From Planctomycetota bacterium (GTDB lineage: Bacteria; Planctomycetota; SZUA-567), in the NCBI GenBank assembly GCA_020861125.1, contig JAJBSZ010000466.1:1-8639 (forward strand): a stretch of DNA of 8,639 nucleotides, in the 5' to 3' direction. Shown piece by piece: positions 1 through 6,469 of the stretch (position 1 is the first letter of the stretch; every line of letters starts with the position of its first letter). Under the pieces are notes generated by a model. The model ran no database searches, was not told where the DNA came from, and saw nothing but the letters and a program-made list of their open reading frames with translations. The position numbers and the translations under genes are program-made.

Positions 1-2
1 GG

Positions 3-2669
3 CTCCAGCACCGCGGCACCATCGTCGAGCGGGATGGCGACGGCCGGCCCGTCCGGGTGGCGGGTGCCATCGTGGACGTCACGCCCCTGAAGATGGCCGA
101 GCTGGCCATGGCCGAATCCCGCTGCCGGCAGCGGAAAGCCATCGATCCCGACAGCGCCGCGTCGTGGGAAAGCGATGTCAACGGTCAGGCGGAACTGTCC
201 GACATCTACCTCCGGAAGCTCGGCTACACCCGGGAGGAGATGGTGTTTGTCGACAACAAGGACTGGCTGCGCTGGGTGCATCCGGAAGAACGGGAGATGG
301 TGTATACCGGCATGAACCGGGTAGCCACCGGCGAGATCCCGATGTATGCCTGCGAACTCCGCATGCTCCACAAGGGCGGGTATTATGTCCGTTATTACGG
401 GGTCTGCCGCGCCATCGCCTGGGACGAGGCGGGCGCGCCGACCCGGATGGCCGGGGGTATTTTCGAGATCGCCACGGGCGAGCGGTCCGAGTACGATACC
501 GTGGAATATCTCAATGTCATCGCCGGTCAGAACTACACCCTGGACGCCGAGATCCGGGAGCGGGCGGCGTTTCTGGACTACATCCGCGACCGGCTGGCCG
601 AACTGGCCTCGGGCGGTGAACCCAACGGCGACACCCGGCTGCTGGAGGCCATTTTCGGCATCACCCCCCTGCCCGACGACGATCTGCATGATGCCAGCGC
701 CAAGGAAACGATGGCGTTCTCGAAACGCTGCATCGATTTCATCGCCTCCCGGCTGATCTGGTATCGGGCGGTGATGAACAACCTGCCGCTGCCCGTCATG
801 GTCACGGATCTCCTGCGCCGTTGCCTCTATGTCAACCGGCCGGCGCTGGACGCCTGGGGGGTGGACAGTATCGCCGACCTGAGCGCCATCGCCGGCCGGC
901 CGGGGGCGGACGCCCTGCGGACGCCCTACTACACGGTGGAGGTGGTGGATGCCGCCACGGGCGAGTTCACCATCACCATCCTCCGCACCGGCCGCATCTT
1001 CCGGGGCCGGGCCACCGCGTTGGCCGGCGCCGACGGCGAGAAGCGGGGCACCATCACCATCCTCCAGGACATCACGGAACTGACCCGGGCCCGGGAGGCG
1101 GCGGAAAAAAGCGCTCGGGTGAAGAGCGAATTTCTCGCCAACATGAGCCATGAGATCCGCACGCCCATGAACGCCATCGTCGGCCTCGGCCACCTCCTTC
1201 TCCAGACCGAACTCTCGGCGGAACAGGCGGAATATGCCAGCCGCATCGACTACGCCGCCAAGACGCTGTTGAACATCATCAACGACATCCTGGACTTCTC
1301 GAAGATCGAAGCGGGCAAACTCACGCTGGAACACACCGCCTTCCGGCTGGGGGAGGTTATGGACAATGTCCTCGACCTCCTGGCCGGACCGGCGGCGGAA
1401 AAAAACCTGGAGCTCACGATGGACATCGCACCCGACGCCCCCGATTTTGTCCTGGGAGACCCGGTTCGCCTGCAGCAGGTGCTGATCAATCTGGTCGGCA
1501 ATGCCATCAAGTTCACCGACCGGGGCGGCGTGCGGGTTCGGGTGGATGTGGTTGACCGATCGGCAGACCGCCAGACCTTTTCCTTCGCCGTCACGGACAG
1601 CGGCATCGGCATGACCGAGGAGGAACAGTCGCGGCTCTTCGCCCCGTTTTCCCAGGCGGATTCCTCCACCACCCGAAAATACGGCGGCACCGGCCTGGGC
1701 CTGAGCATCTGCAAACGGCTGGCGGAGCTGATGGGCGGCAGCATCGGCTGCACCAGCACCGCCGGCACGGGCAGCACCTTCACCTTCACCGCCCGCCTCG
1801 GCCTGCAGCCGGAACCGGAGACGGCCCCCTCCGACCGGCGGGACACCTTCCGCGGCATGCGGGCGCTGGTTGTGGACGACAACGCCACCTCCCGCCAGAC
1901 CAGCCGGAAGTTCCTGGAATCCATCGGCATGGTGGTGATGTGCTGCGATTCCGGCGGTCATGCCCTGAATTTGCTGGAGTCCCTCAAGATGTCGGCCCTG
2001 CCGGAGTTCATTCTCGTCGACTGGAAGCTGCCCGGACTGAGCGGCCTGGAATTCGTCCAACAGGCGAAAACCATGCTCCACGGCATCAAACTGCCGGTCA
2101 CCGTCATGACCACCTCCGTTCTCCACCCGGAAATCTGGAGCCGGGCCAAGGATGCCGGCGTCCGAGCGCTGGTGGACAAGCCGATCCACGGCCACGCCCT
2201 CTGGAACGCCCTCCTGGAGGCCTTTGGCCGCAACCGCCGCCGCGTCTCGACCCGCATCCACAGCGCCGTCTACGAGCCGGTGCGCTGTCTCGCCGGGTCG
2301 CGTATCCTGCTGGTGGAGGACAACGCCGTCAACCAGATGGTGGCCAGCCGCATTCTCCGCAAGGCCGGCATGGAGGTGGCGGTGGCGGAGAACGGGGCGC
2401 AGGCGGTGGCGATGGTCAGGCAAAACCGGTACGATCTGGTGCTGATGGATATCCAGATGCCGGTGATGGACGGCTACGACGCCTGCCGGGCGATCCGCCG
2501 GGAGGGCAACGCCGCCCTGCCCATCATCGCCATGACCGCCCACGCCATGGCGGGCGATCAGGAAAAGAGCCTGGCGGCAGGCATGAACGCCCACATCAAC
2601 AAACCTATCGACGTGGCCGAACTGTTCGACACCCTGAAGACCTGGATCTCCGCCCCGTCCGGCGGCTAA
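3..2669 (+). CDS. Hybrid sensor histidine kinase with PAS domains and two receiver domains (5' partial)
   Basis: The reading frame is open to the left edge. The codons before the GTG at 57 encode a typical PAS/PAC ending (HRGTIVERDGDGRPVRVAG), so the gene starts outside the window and that GTG is internal. Residues are counted from nt 57. A second PAS (PAS_3-like: GYTREEM, then WVHPEE) spans about 45-140. An unassigned linker covers about 141-235, and a third PAS about 236-342. HisKA carries the phospho-acceptor His365 in the NMSHEIRTP motif. The HATPase has its N box (NLVGNAIKF, from 478), G1 box (DSGIGM) and G2 box (GTGLGL). REC1 (about 601-725) keeps Asp655 and Lys708; REC2 (about 748-862) keeps Asp798 and Lys849. 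No transmembrane segment or HPt domain is visible, so the visible part is cytoplasmic. Known for the family: autophosphorylation at His, relay to REC Asp, then to a separate HPt protein. Signal and target are unknown. It converges on the GNAT gene 30 bases away. Confidence 0.95.
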   Translation, partial: LQHRGTIVERDGDGRPVRVAGAIVDVTPLKMAELAMAESRCRQRKAIDPDSAASWESDVNGQAELSDIYLRKLGYTREEMVFVDNKDWLRWVHPEEREMVYTGMNRVATGEIPMYACELRMLHKGGYYVRYYGVCRAIAWDEAGAPTRMAGGIFEIATGERSEYDTVEYLNVIAGQNYTLDAEIRERAAFLDYIRDRLAELASGGEPNGDTRLLEAIFGITPLPDDDLHDASAKETMAFSKRCIDFIASRLIWYRAVMNNLPLPVMVTDLLRRCLYVNRPALDAWGVDSIADLSAIAGRPGADALRTPYYTVEVVDAATGEFTITILRTGRIFRGRATALAGADGEKRGTITILQDITELTRAREAAEKSARVKSEFLANMSHEIRTPMNAIVGLGHLLLQTELSAEQAEYASRIDYAAKTLLNIINDILDFSKIEAGKLTLEHTAFRLGEVMDNVLDLLAGPAAEKNLELTMDIAPDAPDFVLGDPVRLQQVLINLVGNAIKFTDRGGVRVRVDVVDRSADRQTFSFAVTDSGIGMTEEEQSRLFAPFSQADSSTTRKYGGTGLGLSICKRLAELMGGSIGCTSTAGTGSTFTFTARLGLQPEPETAPSDRRDTFRGMRALVVDDNATSRQTSRKFLESIGMVVMCCDSGGHALNLLESLKMSALPEFILVDWKLPGLSGLEFVQQAKTMLHGIKLPVTVMTTSVLHPEIWSRAKDAGVRALVDKPIHGHALWNALLEAFGRNRRRVSTRIHSAVYEPVRCLAGSRILLVEDNAVNQMVASRILRKAGMEVAVAENGAQAVAMVRQNRYDLVLMDIQMPVMDGYDACRAIRREGNAALPIIAMTAHAMAGDQEKSLAAGMNAHINKPIDVAELFDTLKTWISAPSGG

Positions 2670-2682
2670 CCCGGCGGCCGGG
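2670..2682. other. Short GC hairpin between convergent kinase and GNAT genes
   Basis: CCCGG (2670-2674) and CCGGG (2678-2682) form a 5-bp stem around a 3-base loop, directly after the kinase TAA. There is no T tract on either side, so it is at best a weak or Rho-assisted transcription end. In DNA this rich in G and C, such a stem can easily arise by chance. Confidence 0.2.
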
Positions 2683-2699
2683 GCGGCAACGGGCGGCGG

Positions 2700-3179
2700 T
2701 CAGGACCGGGTCTTTTCCAAAAACACCAGCCGCCATCCCGGGCCCGCCGCTTCCTCCCGAAAGCGGACATAGCCGGCCCTTTCATACAGCGACAAATTCC
2801 TACCGCTCTTGTCGCTGGTGAACAGCTCCAGCCGCCGGCACGGCGACCGATTCTCCAGCGCCGCCAGCAGCCGGCGGCCGATGCCAGCCCCCTGCCAGTC
2901 CGGATGCACCATCAACTTGCCGATGTGGAACGTCCCTTCCGCCGCGCGGCCCCGCACCGAGCCGATGACCTCGCTGCCGGCCCGCGCCGCCAGGAACACC
3001 GTTCCCGCCGCGAACTGCCGCTGGATTTCCTCCAGCCGCTCCCGCAACGGCGGTATGGTGAAATCCCCCAGCAGCGCCGCCTCGCTCCGGTAGGCCAGCC
3101 GCTGCAACCGGTGGATAGCCGCCAGATCCTCTGGCCCGGCTTCACCGATTTCCACCGCGTCCGGTCGCCGGTCGCTCAT
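2700..3179 (-). CDS. GNAT family N-acetyltransferase
   Basis: A 159-residue protein with the usual length and fold pattern of a single-domain GNAT acetyltransferase, which moves an acetyl group from acetyl-CoA to an amine. The acetyl-CoA pyrophosphate-binding signature is HPDWQGAGIGRRLL at residues 92-105 (Q96-G-A-G-I-G101). It follows the beta-4 strand ending GKLMV. The N-terminal helix (PEDLAAIHRLQRLAY) and the C-terminal N-x-x-x-Y-E-R-A-G-Y motif (residues 128-137) are also classic. The frame is open up to 3296, but the ATG at 3179 is chosen because AGGAAGGA lies 5 bases upstream and GNAT homology begins just after it. The added upstream residues look like non-coding translation. The substrate cannot be read from sequence: it could be a small molecule, a peptide or a ribosomal protein N-terminus. 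It is a single-gene unit with no evident partner, transcribed toward the kinase. Confidence 0.9.
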   Translation of the reverse strand: MSDRRPDAVEIGEAGPEDLAAIHRLQRLAYRSEAALLGDFTIPPLRERLEEIQRQFAAGTVFLAARAGSEVIGSVRGRAAEGTFHIGKLMVHPDWQGAGIGRRLLAALENRSPCRRLELFTSDKSGRNLSLYERAGYVRFREEAAGPGWRLVFLEKTRS

Positions 3180-3184
3180 CGTGG

Positions 3185-3192
3185 TCCTTCCT
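3185..3192 (-). promoter_or_regulatory. Ribosome binding site that fixes the GNAT start
   Basis: On the minus strand the bases read AGGAAGGA, 5 bases before the ATG at 3179. This purine-rich site supports the 159-residue start over the longer upstream frame. Confidence 0.7.
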
Positions 3193-3243
3193 GTCTTGCT
3201 CTGATCCAGACCCGCCGTACGATACCGGTCGGAACCCCATCGC

Positions 3244-3272
3244 AGTGTACGCCCCGGCTGGCACAATGGCAA
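3244..3272 (-). promoter_or_regulatory. Predicted sigma-70 promoter of the GNAT gene
   Basis: On the minus strand, TTGCCA (3272-3267, 5 of 6 to the -35 consensus) and TACACT (3249-3244, 4 of 6 to the -10 consensus) are separated by exactly 17 bases. Transcription would start near 3237 and give a leader of about 57 bases before the GNAT ATG. The -35 hexamer overlaps one copy of a repeated 10-mer. This is a prediction from sequence match only. Confidence 0.4.
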
Positions 3273-3294
3273 CCGACGACACCGGGCAACCGAC
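3268..3294. repeat. Direct repeat GGCAACCGAC, two copies 17 bases apart
   Basis: GGCAACCGAC occurs at 3268-3277 and exactly again at 3285-3294. Read toward the GNAT gene it is GTCGGTTGCC. The proximal copy covers the predicted -35 element and the other lies one and a half helical turns upstream. The placement resembles a regulator binding site, but it could also be local duplication in a degenerate spacer. Confidence 0.55.
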
Positions 3295-3319
3295 ACCGGA
3301 CGTCACCGGGCGGTGTCGG
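3290..3319. repeat. 9-bp inverted repeat in the GNAT/DJ-1 spacer
   Basis: CCGACACCG (3290-3298) and its exact complement CGGTGTCGG (3311-3319) flank a 12-base spacer containing GACGTC. The left arm overlaps the end of the second GGCAACCGAC repeat. No T tract follows on either strand, so it is not a canonical terminator. It could be an operator or RNA stem, or chance in a GC-rich spacer. Confidence 0.45.
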
Positions 3320-3507
3320 CCGGCGCCTCGGGCGATCGACCGGGCTCTCCGCCAGCCACCGGTCGCCCATGGCGGGCGCAGGCGATCGGGCGGCGGCCAA
3401 CCCATCCGGGCCGTTTCCCGGTCCGGCGGCAGCCCGGCCACCGCGCCCGTTCTCCCTCCGCCAGGGCGGTCGCCCAGCCTTCTTTCACCGTCACTATGGC
3501 ATACCCC

Positions 3508-3530
3508 GCCGGCGGCCGCCGGCCGCCGGC
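3508..3530. repeat. GC palindrome block with three GCCGGC units
   Basis: A perfect 16-base palindrome occupies 3508-3523 (GCCGGCGGCCGCCGGC). GCCGGC recurs at 3508-3513, 3518-3523 and 3525-3530. It sits about 90 bases upstream of the DJ-1 start. It could form a very stable hairpin on either strand, but has no terminator tail. Confidence 0.5.
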
Positions 3531-3609
3531 GCACCCCGAACGGGCGGTGGCCCCGGCGGGAAACCGGCCGGCGGCGGACAGCTTCTCCATGACCGGTGAG
3601 GACGGATAC

Positions 3610-3615
3610 GAAGGG
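3610..3615 (+). promoter_or_regulatory. Ribosome binding site that fixes the DJ-1 gene start
   Basis: GAAGGG lies 6 bases before the ATG at 3622. An ATG at 3617 is in another frame and meets a stop after two codons. The site supports starting at MNILMVLTS rather than at the upstream in-frame codons from 3313. Confidence 0.6.
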
Positions 3616-3621
3616 CATGCC

Positions 3622-4362
3622 ATGAACATACTGATGGTCCTCACCTCCCACGACAAACTTGGTTCCACCGGCCGGAAAACCGGCCTGTGGCTGGAGGAAC
3701 TCGCCGCGCCGTACTACCTCTTCGCCGCCATGGGCGCCACCGTCGTCCTCGCCTCGCCCCGCGGCGGGCGGGTGCCGGTGGATCCCAAGAGCCGCCAGGC
3801 CGACGCCCAGACAGAGGCCACCGTGCGCTTTCAGGCCGACCGCCGGGCGACGGCGGCGCTGGCCAAGACGGAAAAACTGTCAGCGCAGCGGGCGGCGGAT
3901 TTCGACGGCTTTTTCTATCCGGGCGGCCACGGCCCCCTCTGGGACCTGGCTGAAGACGAACATTCCATCGCCCTGATCGAGGCCGCCACTACCCTCGGCC
4001 TGCCGGTGGCGCTGGTCTGCCACGGCCCGGCCGCCCTCCGCCACGTCAAGGGCGGAGACGGCCGGCCCCTGGTGCACGGCCGCTCGGTCACCGGCTACAG
4101 CGACAGCGAGGAAGCCGCTTCCGGGCTGGTTGGGGTGGTGCCGTTTCTGGTGGAGGACATGCTGAAGAAAAACGGCGGCCACTACACCAAGGCTCCCAAC
4201 TGGCAGCCGCATGTGGTGACGGACGGCCTGCTGGTCACCGGTCAGAACCCTGCCTCATCGGCGGAGACGGGGCGGGCGCTCCTCCGGGCCCTGGCGGAGC
4301 GGGAGCGGGCGCGGCAGCCCACCGAGAGCGCCCAGCCTGCCGGCGACCGACGCCCGGTTTGA
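3622..4362 (+). CDS. DJ-1/PfpI family protein, Hsp31-like (type 1 glutamine amidotransferase fold)
   Basis: A 246-residue protein of the DJ-1/PfpI superfamily. The nucleophile elbow AVCHGPA-type motif appears as ALVCHGPAAL, giving Cys133 and His134. Glu26 in TGLWLEELAAPY aligns with the acidic partner of yeast Hsp31. The GGHGPLWDL segment (101-109) matches the Hsp31-like subgroup. Family knowledge: Hsp31-like proteins act as glutathione-independent glyoxalases (methylglyoxal to lactate) and some as chaperones, so a cytosolic role in carbonyl or stress protection is likely but not proven. No signal peptide is visible. Homology starts at the ATG at 3622; an in-frame extension back to 3313 is low-complexity and rejected. 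The C-terminal tail (about 226-246) is charged and probably disordered. The next gene begins 91 bases downstream on the same strand with its own candidate promoter, whose -35 overlaps this stop codon. Confidence 0.88.
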   Translation: MNILMVLTSHDKLGSTGRKTGLWLEELAAPYYLFAAMGATVVLASPRGGRVPVDPKSRQADAQTEATVRFQADRRATAALAKTEKLSAQRAADFDGFFYPGGHGPLWDLAEDEHSIALIEAATTLGLPVALVCHGPAALRHVKGGDGRPLVHGRSVTGYSDSEEAASGLVGVVPFLVEDMLKKNGGHYTKAPNWQPHVVTDGLLVTGQNPASSAETGRALLRALAERERARQPTESAQPAGDRRPV

Positions 4363-4387
4363 CAACCGCCGCCGGTTGCCGGACAAT
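4359..4387 (+). promoter_or_regulatory. Predicted sigma-70 promoter of the sigma-54 activator gene
   Basis: A perfect TTGACA (4359-4364) and GACAAT (4382-4387, 4 of 6 to the -10 consensus) are separated by 17 bases. The -35 overlaps the TGA stop of the DJ-1 gene. Transcription would start near 4394, leaving a leader of about 60 bases. A perfect -35 with correct spacing is unlikely by chance in such GC-rich DNA, but activity is not shown. Confidence 0.5.
4363..4378. repeat. Operator-like dyad inside the activator promoter
   Basis: CAACCG (4363-4368) and CGGTTG (4373-4378) form an exact 6-bp dyad with a 4-base centre. It lies from the end of the -35 through most of the spacer of the predicted promoter, a position where a bound protein would block RNA polymerase. 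As RNA it would be a hairpin right after the DJ-1 stop, but no T tract follows, so an operator is the more natural reading. Confidence 0.45.
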
Positions 4388-4444
4388 GGCCCCGTGCCGG
4401 CCCAACCACGCGTGTCCTCCCGGCCGGACAACCCACGGCAATCC

Positions 4445-4452
4445 GGAGAAGG
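4445..4452 (+). promoter_or_regulatory. Ribosome binding site that fixes the activator start
   Basis: GGAGAAGG ends just before the ATG at 4454, with GGAG 5 bases from it. It supports starting at MTHITFLLPY over the upstream in-frame TTG at 4376, which would fall inside the predicted promoter. Confidence 0.75.
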
Positions 4453-4453
4453 C

Positions 4454-6385
4454 ATGACCCATATCACCTTCCTGCTCCCCTACGAAGAGCTGGCGGAGAC
4501 GGTGCGGGGCGTTTTCGCCGATCATCCCCGGGCGGGGGAGATCACCTACACGCTGCTGCCCGCGAAGATCGGCCAGACCCACCCGCCGTCCGCCTTCACC
4601 GGCACCGACGTGGTGATCGCCCGCGGCTTCGCCGCCGCCCGGCTCCTCGCCACCATTCCGCAACTCACGGTGGAACTCCAGGTGACGGGCTACGACGTCC
4701 TGATCGCCACCAAGGAGTGCCTCCGGCTGCACCAGCCGAAAACCGTCGGCCTCGTCGGCCCCTATTCCATGATCTACGGCACCGACGCCATCTCCCGGAT
4801 TCTGCCCGGGGTCCAGATCCGCAGCCGCACCCTGGAAAACGACCTCGAACTCGCCGCCACTCTGCGCGAAATGCGGGATGAAGGCTGTGACGCCGTGCTC
4901 GGCGGCTGGACAGTGGCCCGCACCGCGCCCGACGTCGGCCTCCCGTGCGTGCTCCTGCAGTGCGGCCGGGAAGCGATCAAGAGCGCCATCAACGAGGCCC
5001 TGCGGGCGGTGGAGGTGCACCGCACCGAACGGCAGCGAAGCAGCCGCATCGCCGCCATCATGAACTACACCATGGAAGGCATCATCGCCACCGACTCGGA
5101 CGGCACCATCACCATGATCAACCAGTTCGCCCGCGCCCGGTGCGGCGACGGCGAATCACCCGTCGGCCGGCCGGTCCACGCGTATTTTCCCGATCTCGTC
5201 CTGCCCCGCGACCACGGTTCGGCCGCTCCGGTGCTGGACGAGATCTGCATGGTCGGGGGTCGCATGCTGGTGACCAATGTCGTGCCCCTGACCGATCAGG
5301 CGCCCGACGCCGGCTACGTCATCACCTTTCAGGAGGGGCCGCAGATCCAGCAGATGGAGGACAAGATCCGCAAGAAACTCCATTCCAAGGGGTTCACCGC
5401 CCGCTACACCTTCGCCGACATCCTCGGCACCACCCGCGCCGTGCGCGAGGCCAAGACCCTGGCCGCCCGCTTCGCCACCTCCGACTCCAACATCCTTGTG
5501 GTCGGCGAGACCGGCAGCGGCAAGGAATTTTTCGCCCAGAGCATCCACAACGCCGGCCGCCGCGCCAGCGGCCCCTTCGTGGCTGTCAACTGCGCCGCCC
5601 TGCCCGAGCACCTGCTGGAGAGCGAACTCTTCGGCTATGTCGAGGGGGCCTTCACCGGCGCCGCCCGGGGCGGCAAGGCCGGGCTGTTCGAACTGGCCCA
5701 CAACGGCACCATATTCCTGGACGAGATCGGCGACGTCCAGCCCTCGATTCAGGCCCGCCTGCTCCGGGTCCTGCAGGAACGGGAGATCATCCGCCTCGGC
5801 CACGACCGCATCACCCCCATCGACGTCCGGGTCATCGCCGCCACCAATAAGGACCTCTACGATCAGGTGCGGGAAGGCCGTTTCCGGTCCGACCTCCTCT
5901 ACCGCCTGGAGGTGCTGAAACTGCAGCTACCGCCCCTCCGGGATCGGGTCGAGGACATTCCGATCATCGCCGAACATTTTTTCCACGAGATGCGCCGGCG
6001 CCAGAACACCCGGCTGGAACGGCTGGACGCCGCCGCAACCACACGGCTGCAACAGCTGCCGTGGCCGGGCAACCTGCGGGAATTGCGGAATTTCTGCGAG
6101 CGGCTGGCGGTGTTGACCAACCACCCCGTGGCCGGCCTCGAGGACGTGCTCCGCGCCCTCGGCACCACCAGTACCCGGACCGATCCGCCGGCCGTGGCTC
6201 CGGCCGCTGCCCGCGCGGCACGGGAGCGGGAATGGATTCTCGAGCTCCTGGCCAAACACGGCAACAGCCGGAAAGCGGTGGCGGCGGCCATGGACATCGA
6301 CACCAGCACCCTGTGGCGCAAGATGAAACGCCACGGCCTCCACCCGTCCCGGGCCGGACGCCGGACCGGCGCTGAAAGCGGCTGA
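4454..6385 (+). CDS. PrpR-type sigma-54-dependent transcriptional activator (PrpR_N-PAS-AAA+-Fis)
   Basis: A 643-residue bacterial enhancer-binding protein. Residues 1-190 match the PrpR_N sensor domain (ARGFAAARLL, then VTGYDVLIATKE), which in known members senses a small metabolite such as 2-methylcitrate. A PAS domain follows at about 197-295. The AAA+ domain (about 320-565) has Walker A GETGSGKE (351-358), the sigma-54 contact loop GAFTGA (398-403), Walker B IFLDE (420-424), sensor I AATN (462-465), putative arginine fingers R478 and R484, and WPGNLREL. A Fis-type helix-turn-helix lies at about 602-629. All key residues are present, so it should be an active ATP-driven activator of sigma-54 promoters. 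Residues 571-592 form an Ala/Pro/Thr-rich linker. The gene converges on the tct transporter operon, its most likely target. The ligand is unknown, and it should not be called prpR because no propionate pathway genes are seen. Confidence 0.93.
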   Translation: MTHITFLLPYEELAETVRGVFADHPRAGEITYTLLPAKIGQTHPPSAFTGTDVVIARGFAAARLLATIPQLTVELQVTGYDVLIATKECLRLHQPKTVGLVGPYSMIYGTDAISRILPGVQIRSRTLENDLELAATLREMRDEGCDAVLGGWTVARTAPDVGLPCVLLQCGREAIKSAINEALRAVEVHRTERQRSSRIAAIMNYTMEGIIATDSDGTITMINQFARARCGDGESPVGRPVHAYFPDLVLPRDHGSAAPVLDEICMVGGRMLVTNVVPLTDQAPDAGYVITFQEGPQIQQMEDKIRKKLHSKGFTARYTFADILGTTRAVREAKTLAARFATSDSNILVVGETGSGKEFFAQSIHNAGRRASGPFVAVNCAALPEHLLESELFGYVEGAFTGAARGGKAGLFELAHNGTIFLDEIGDVQPSIQARLLRVLQEREIIRLGHDRITPIDVRVIAATNKDLYDQVREGRFRSDLLYRLEVLKLQLPPLRDRVEDIPIIAEHFFHEMRRRQNTRLERLDAAATTRLQQLPWPGNLRELRNFCERLAVLTNHPVAGLEDVLRALGTTSTRTDPPAVAPAAARAAREREWILELLAKHGNSRKAVAAAMDIDTSTLWRKMKRHGLHPSRAGRRTGAESG

Positions 6386-6397
6386 CTCACCCCCTGC

Positions 6398-6433
6398 AAA
6401 ACGCCGGGGCCCGCCCCCTTCGGGTCGGGCCCC
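6398..6433 (-). terminator. Candidate terminator of the tct operon in the convergent gap
   Basis: GGGGCCCG (6406-6413) and CGGGCCCC (6426-6433) form an 8-bp all-GC stem. The loop contains a further short stem, CCC (6416-6418) with GGG (6422-6424). On the minus strand the stem is followed by GGCG and then TTTT (6401-6398), a short and slightly displaced T run, so intrinsic termination of tctA transcripts is plausible but weak. On the plus strand no T run follows, so termination of the activator transcript would need another mechanism. An alternative stem, GGCCC (6428-6432) with GGGCC (6436-6440), overlaps the right arm. Confidence 0.5.
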
Positions 6434-6469
6434 ACGGGCCGTGATGGTCTGGACAACGGGAGCGAACCG

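Larger units (their letters stand above)
3180..3621. other. 442-base divergent spacer with no convincing gene
   Basis: This spacer separates the divergent GNAT and DJ-1 genes. The right-hand part (about 3303-3621) is open in several frames, but the translations are rich in Arg, Pro, Gly and Ala, match nothing I recognise and lack good ribosome sites. The left part holds the predicted GNAT promoter, the direct repeats and a dyad. Around 3506-3531 lies a G/C palindrome block. I see no clear promoter for the DJ-1 gene. The stretch may be a decayed gene remnant or a long regulatory spacer; the sequence alone does not decide. Confidence 0.5.

Noticed and set aside
57..59. GTG as the start of the histidine kinase
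   Set aside because: The frame is open to the left edge and the preceding codons encode a PAS/PAC ending, so the GTG is internal.
1250..1930. 226-codon antisense frame inside the kinase gene
   Set aside because: Its translation is Arg/Ser/Pro-rich and it lies fully opposite conserved HisKA/HATPase codons; it is a GC-driven shadow.
3259..3274. TGGCACAATGGCAA as a sigma-54 (-24/-12) promoter
   Set aside because: TGGCAC fits the -24 half, but there is no TTGC at the required spacing, so the GG-N10-GC rule fails.
3180..3296. Longer GNAT start, 39 codons upstream of the chosen ATG
   Set aside because: The extension runs across the predicted promoter and leader, has no GNAT similarity, and the ATG at 3179 has a good ribosome site.
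3303..3590. Possible minus-strand small gene in the spacer (ATG at 3590)
   Set aside because: There is no ribosome site before the ATG, the product is low-complexity Arg/Gly/Pro, and the frame matches no family I recognise.
3313..3621. In-frame N-terminal extension of the DJ-1 protein
   Set aside because: About 100 residues of low-complexity sequence precede a normal family N-terminus (MNILMVLTS) that has its own ribosome site.
4376..4453. TTG start 26 codons upstream for the sigma-54 activator
   Set aside because: It falls inside the predicted promoter and dyad; PrpR_N similarity begins at MTHITFLLPY, which has GGAGAAGG directly upstream.
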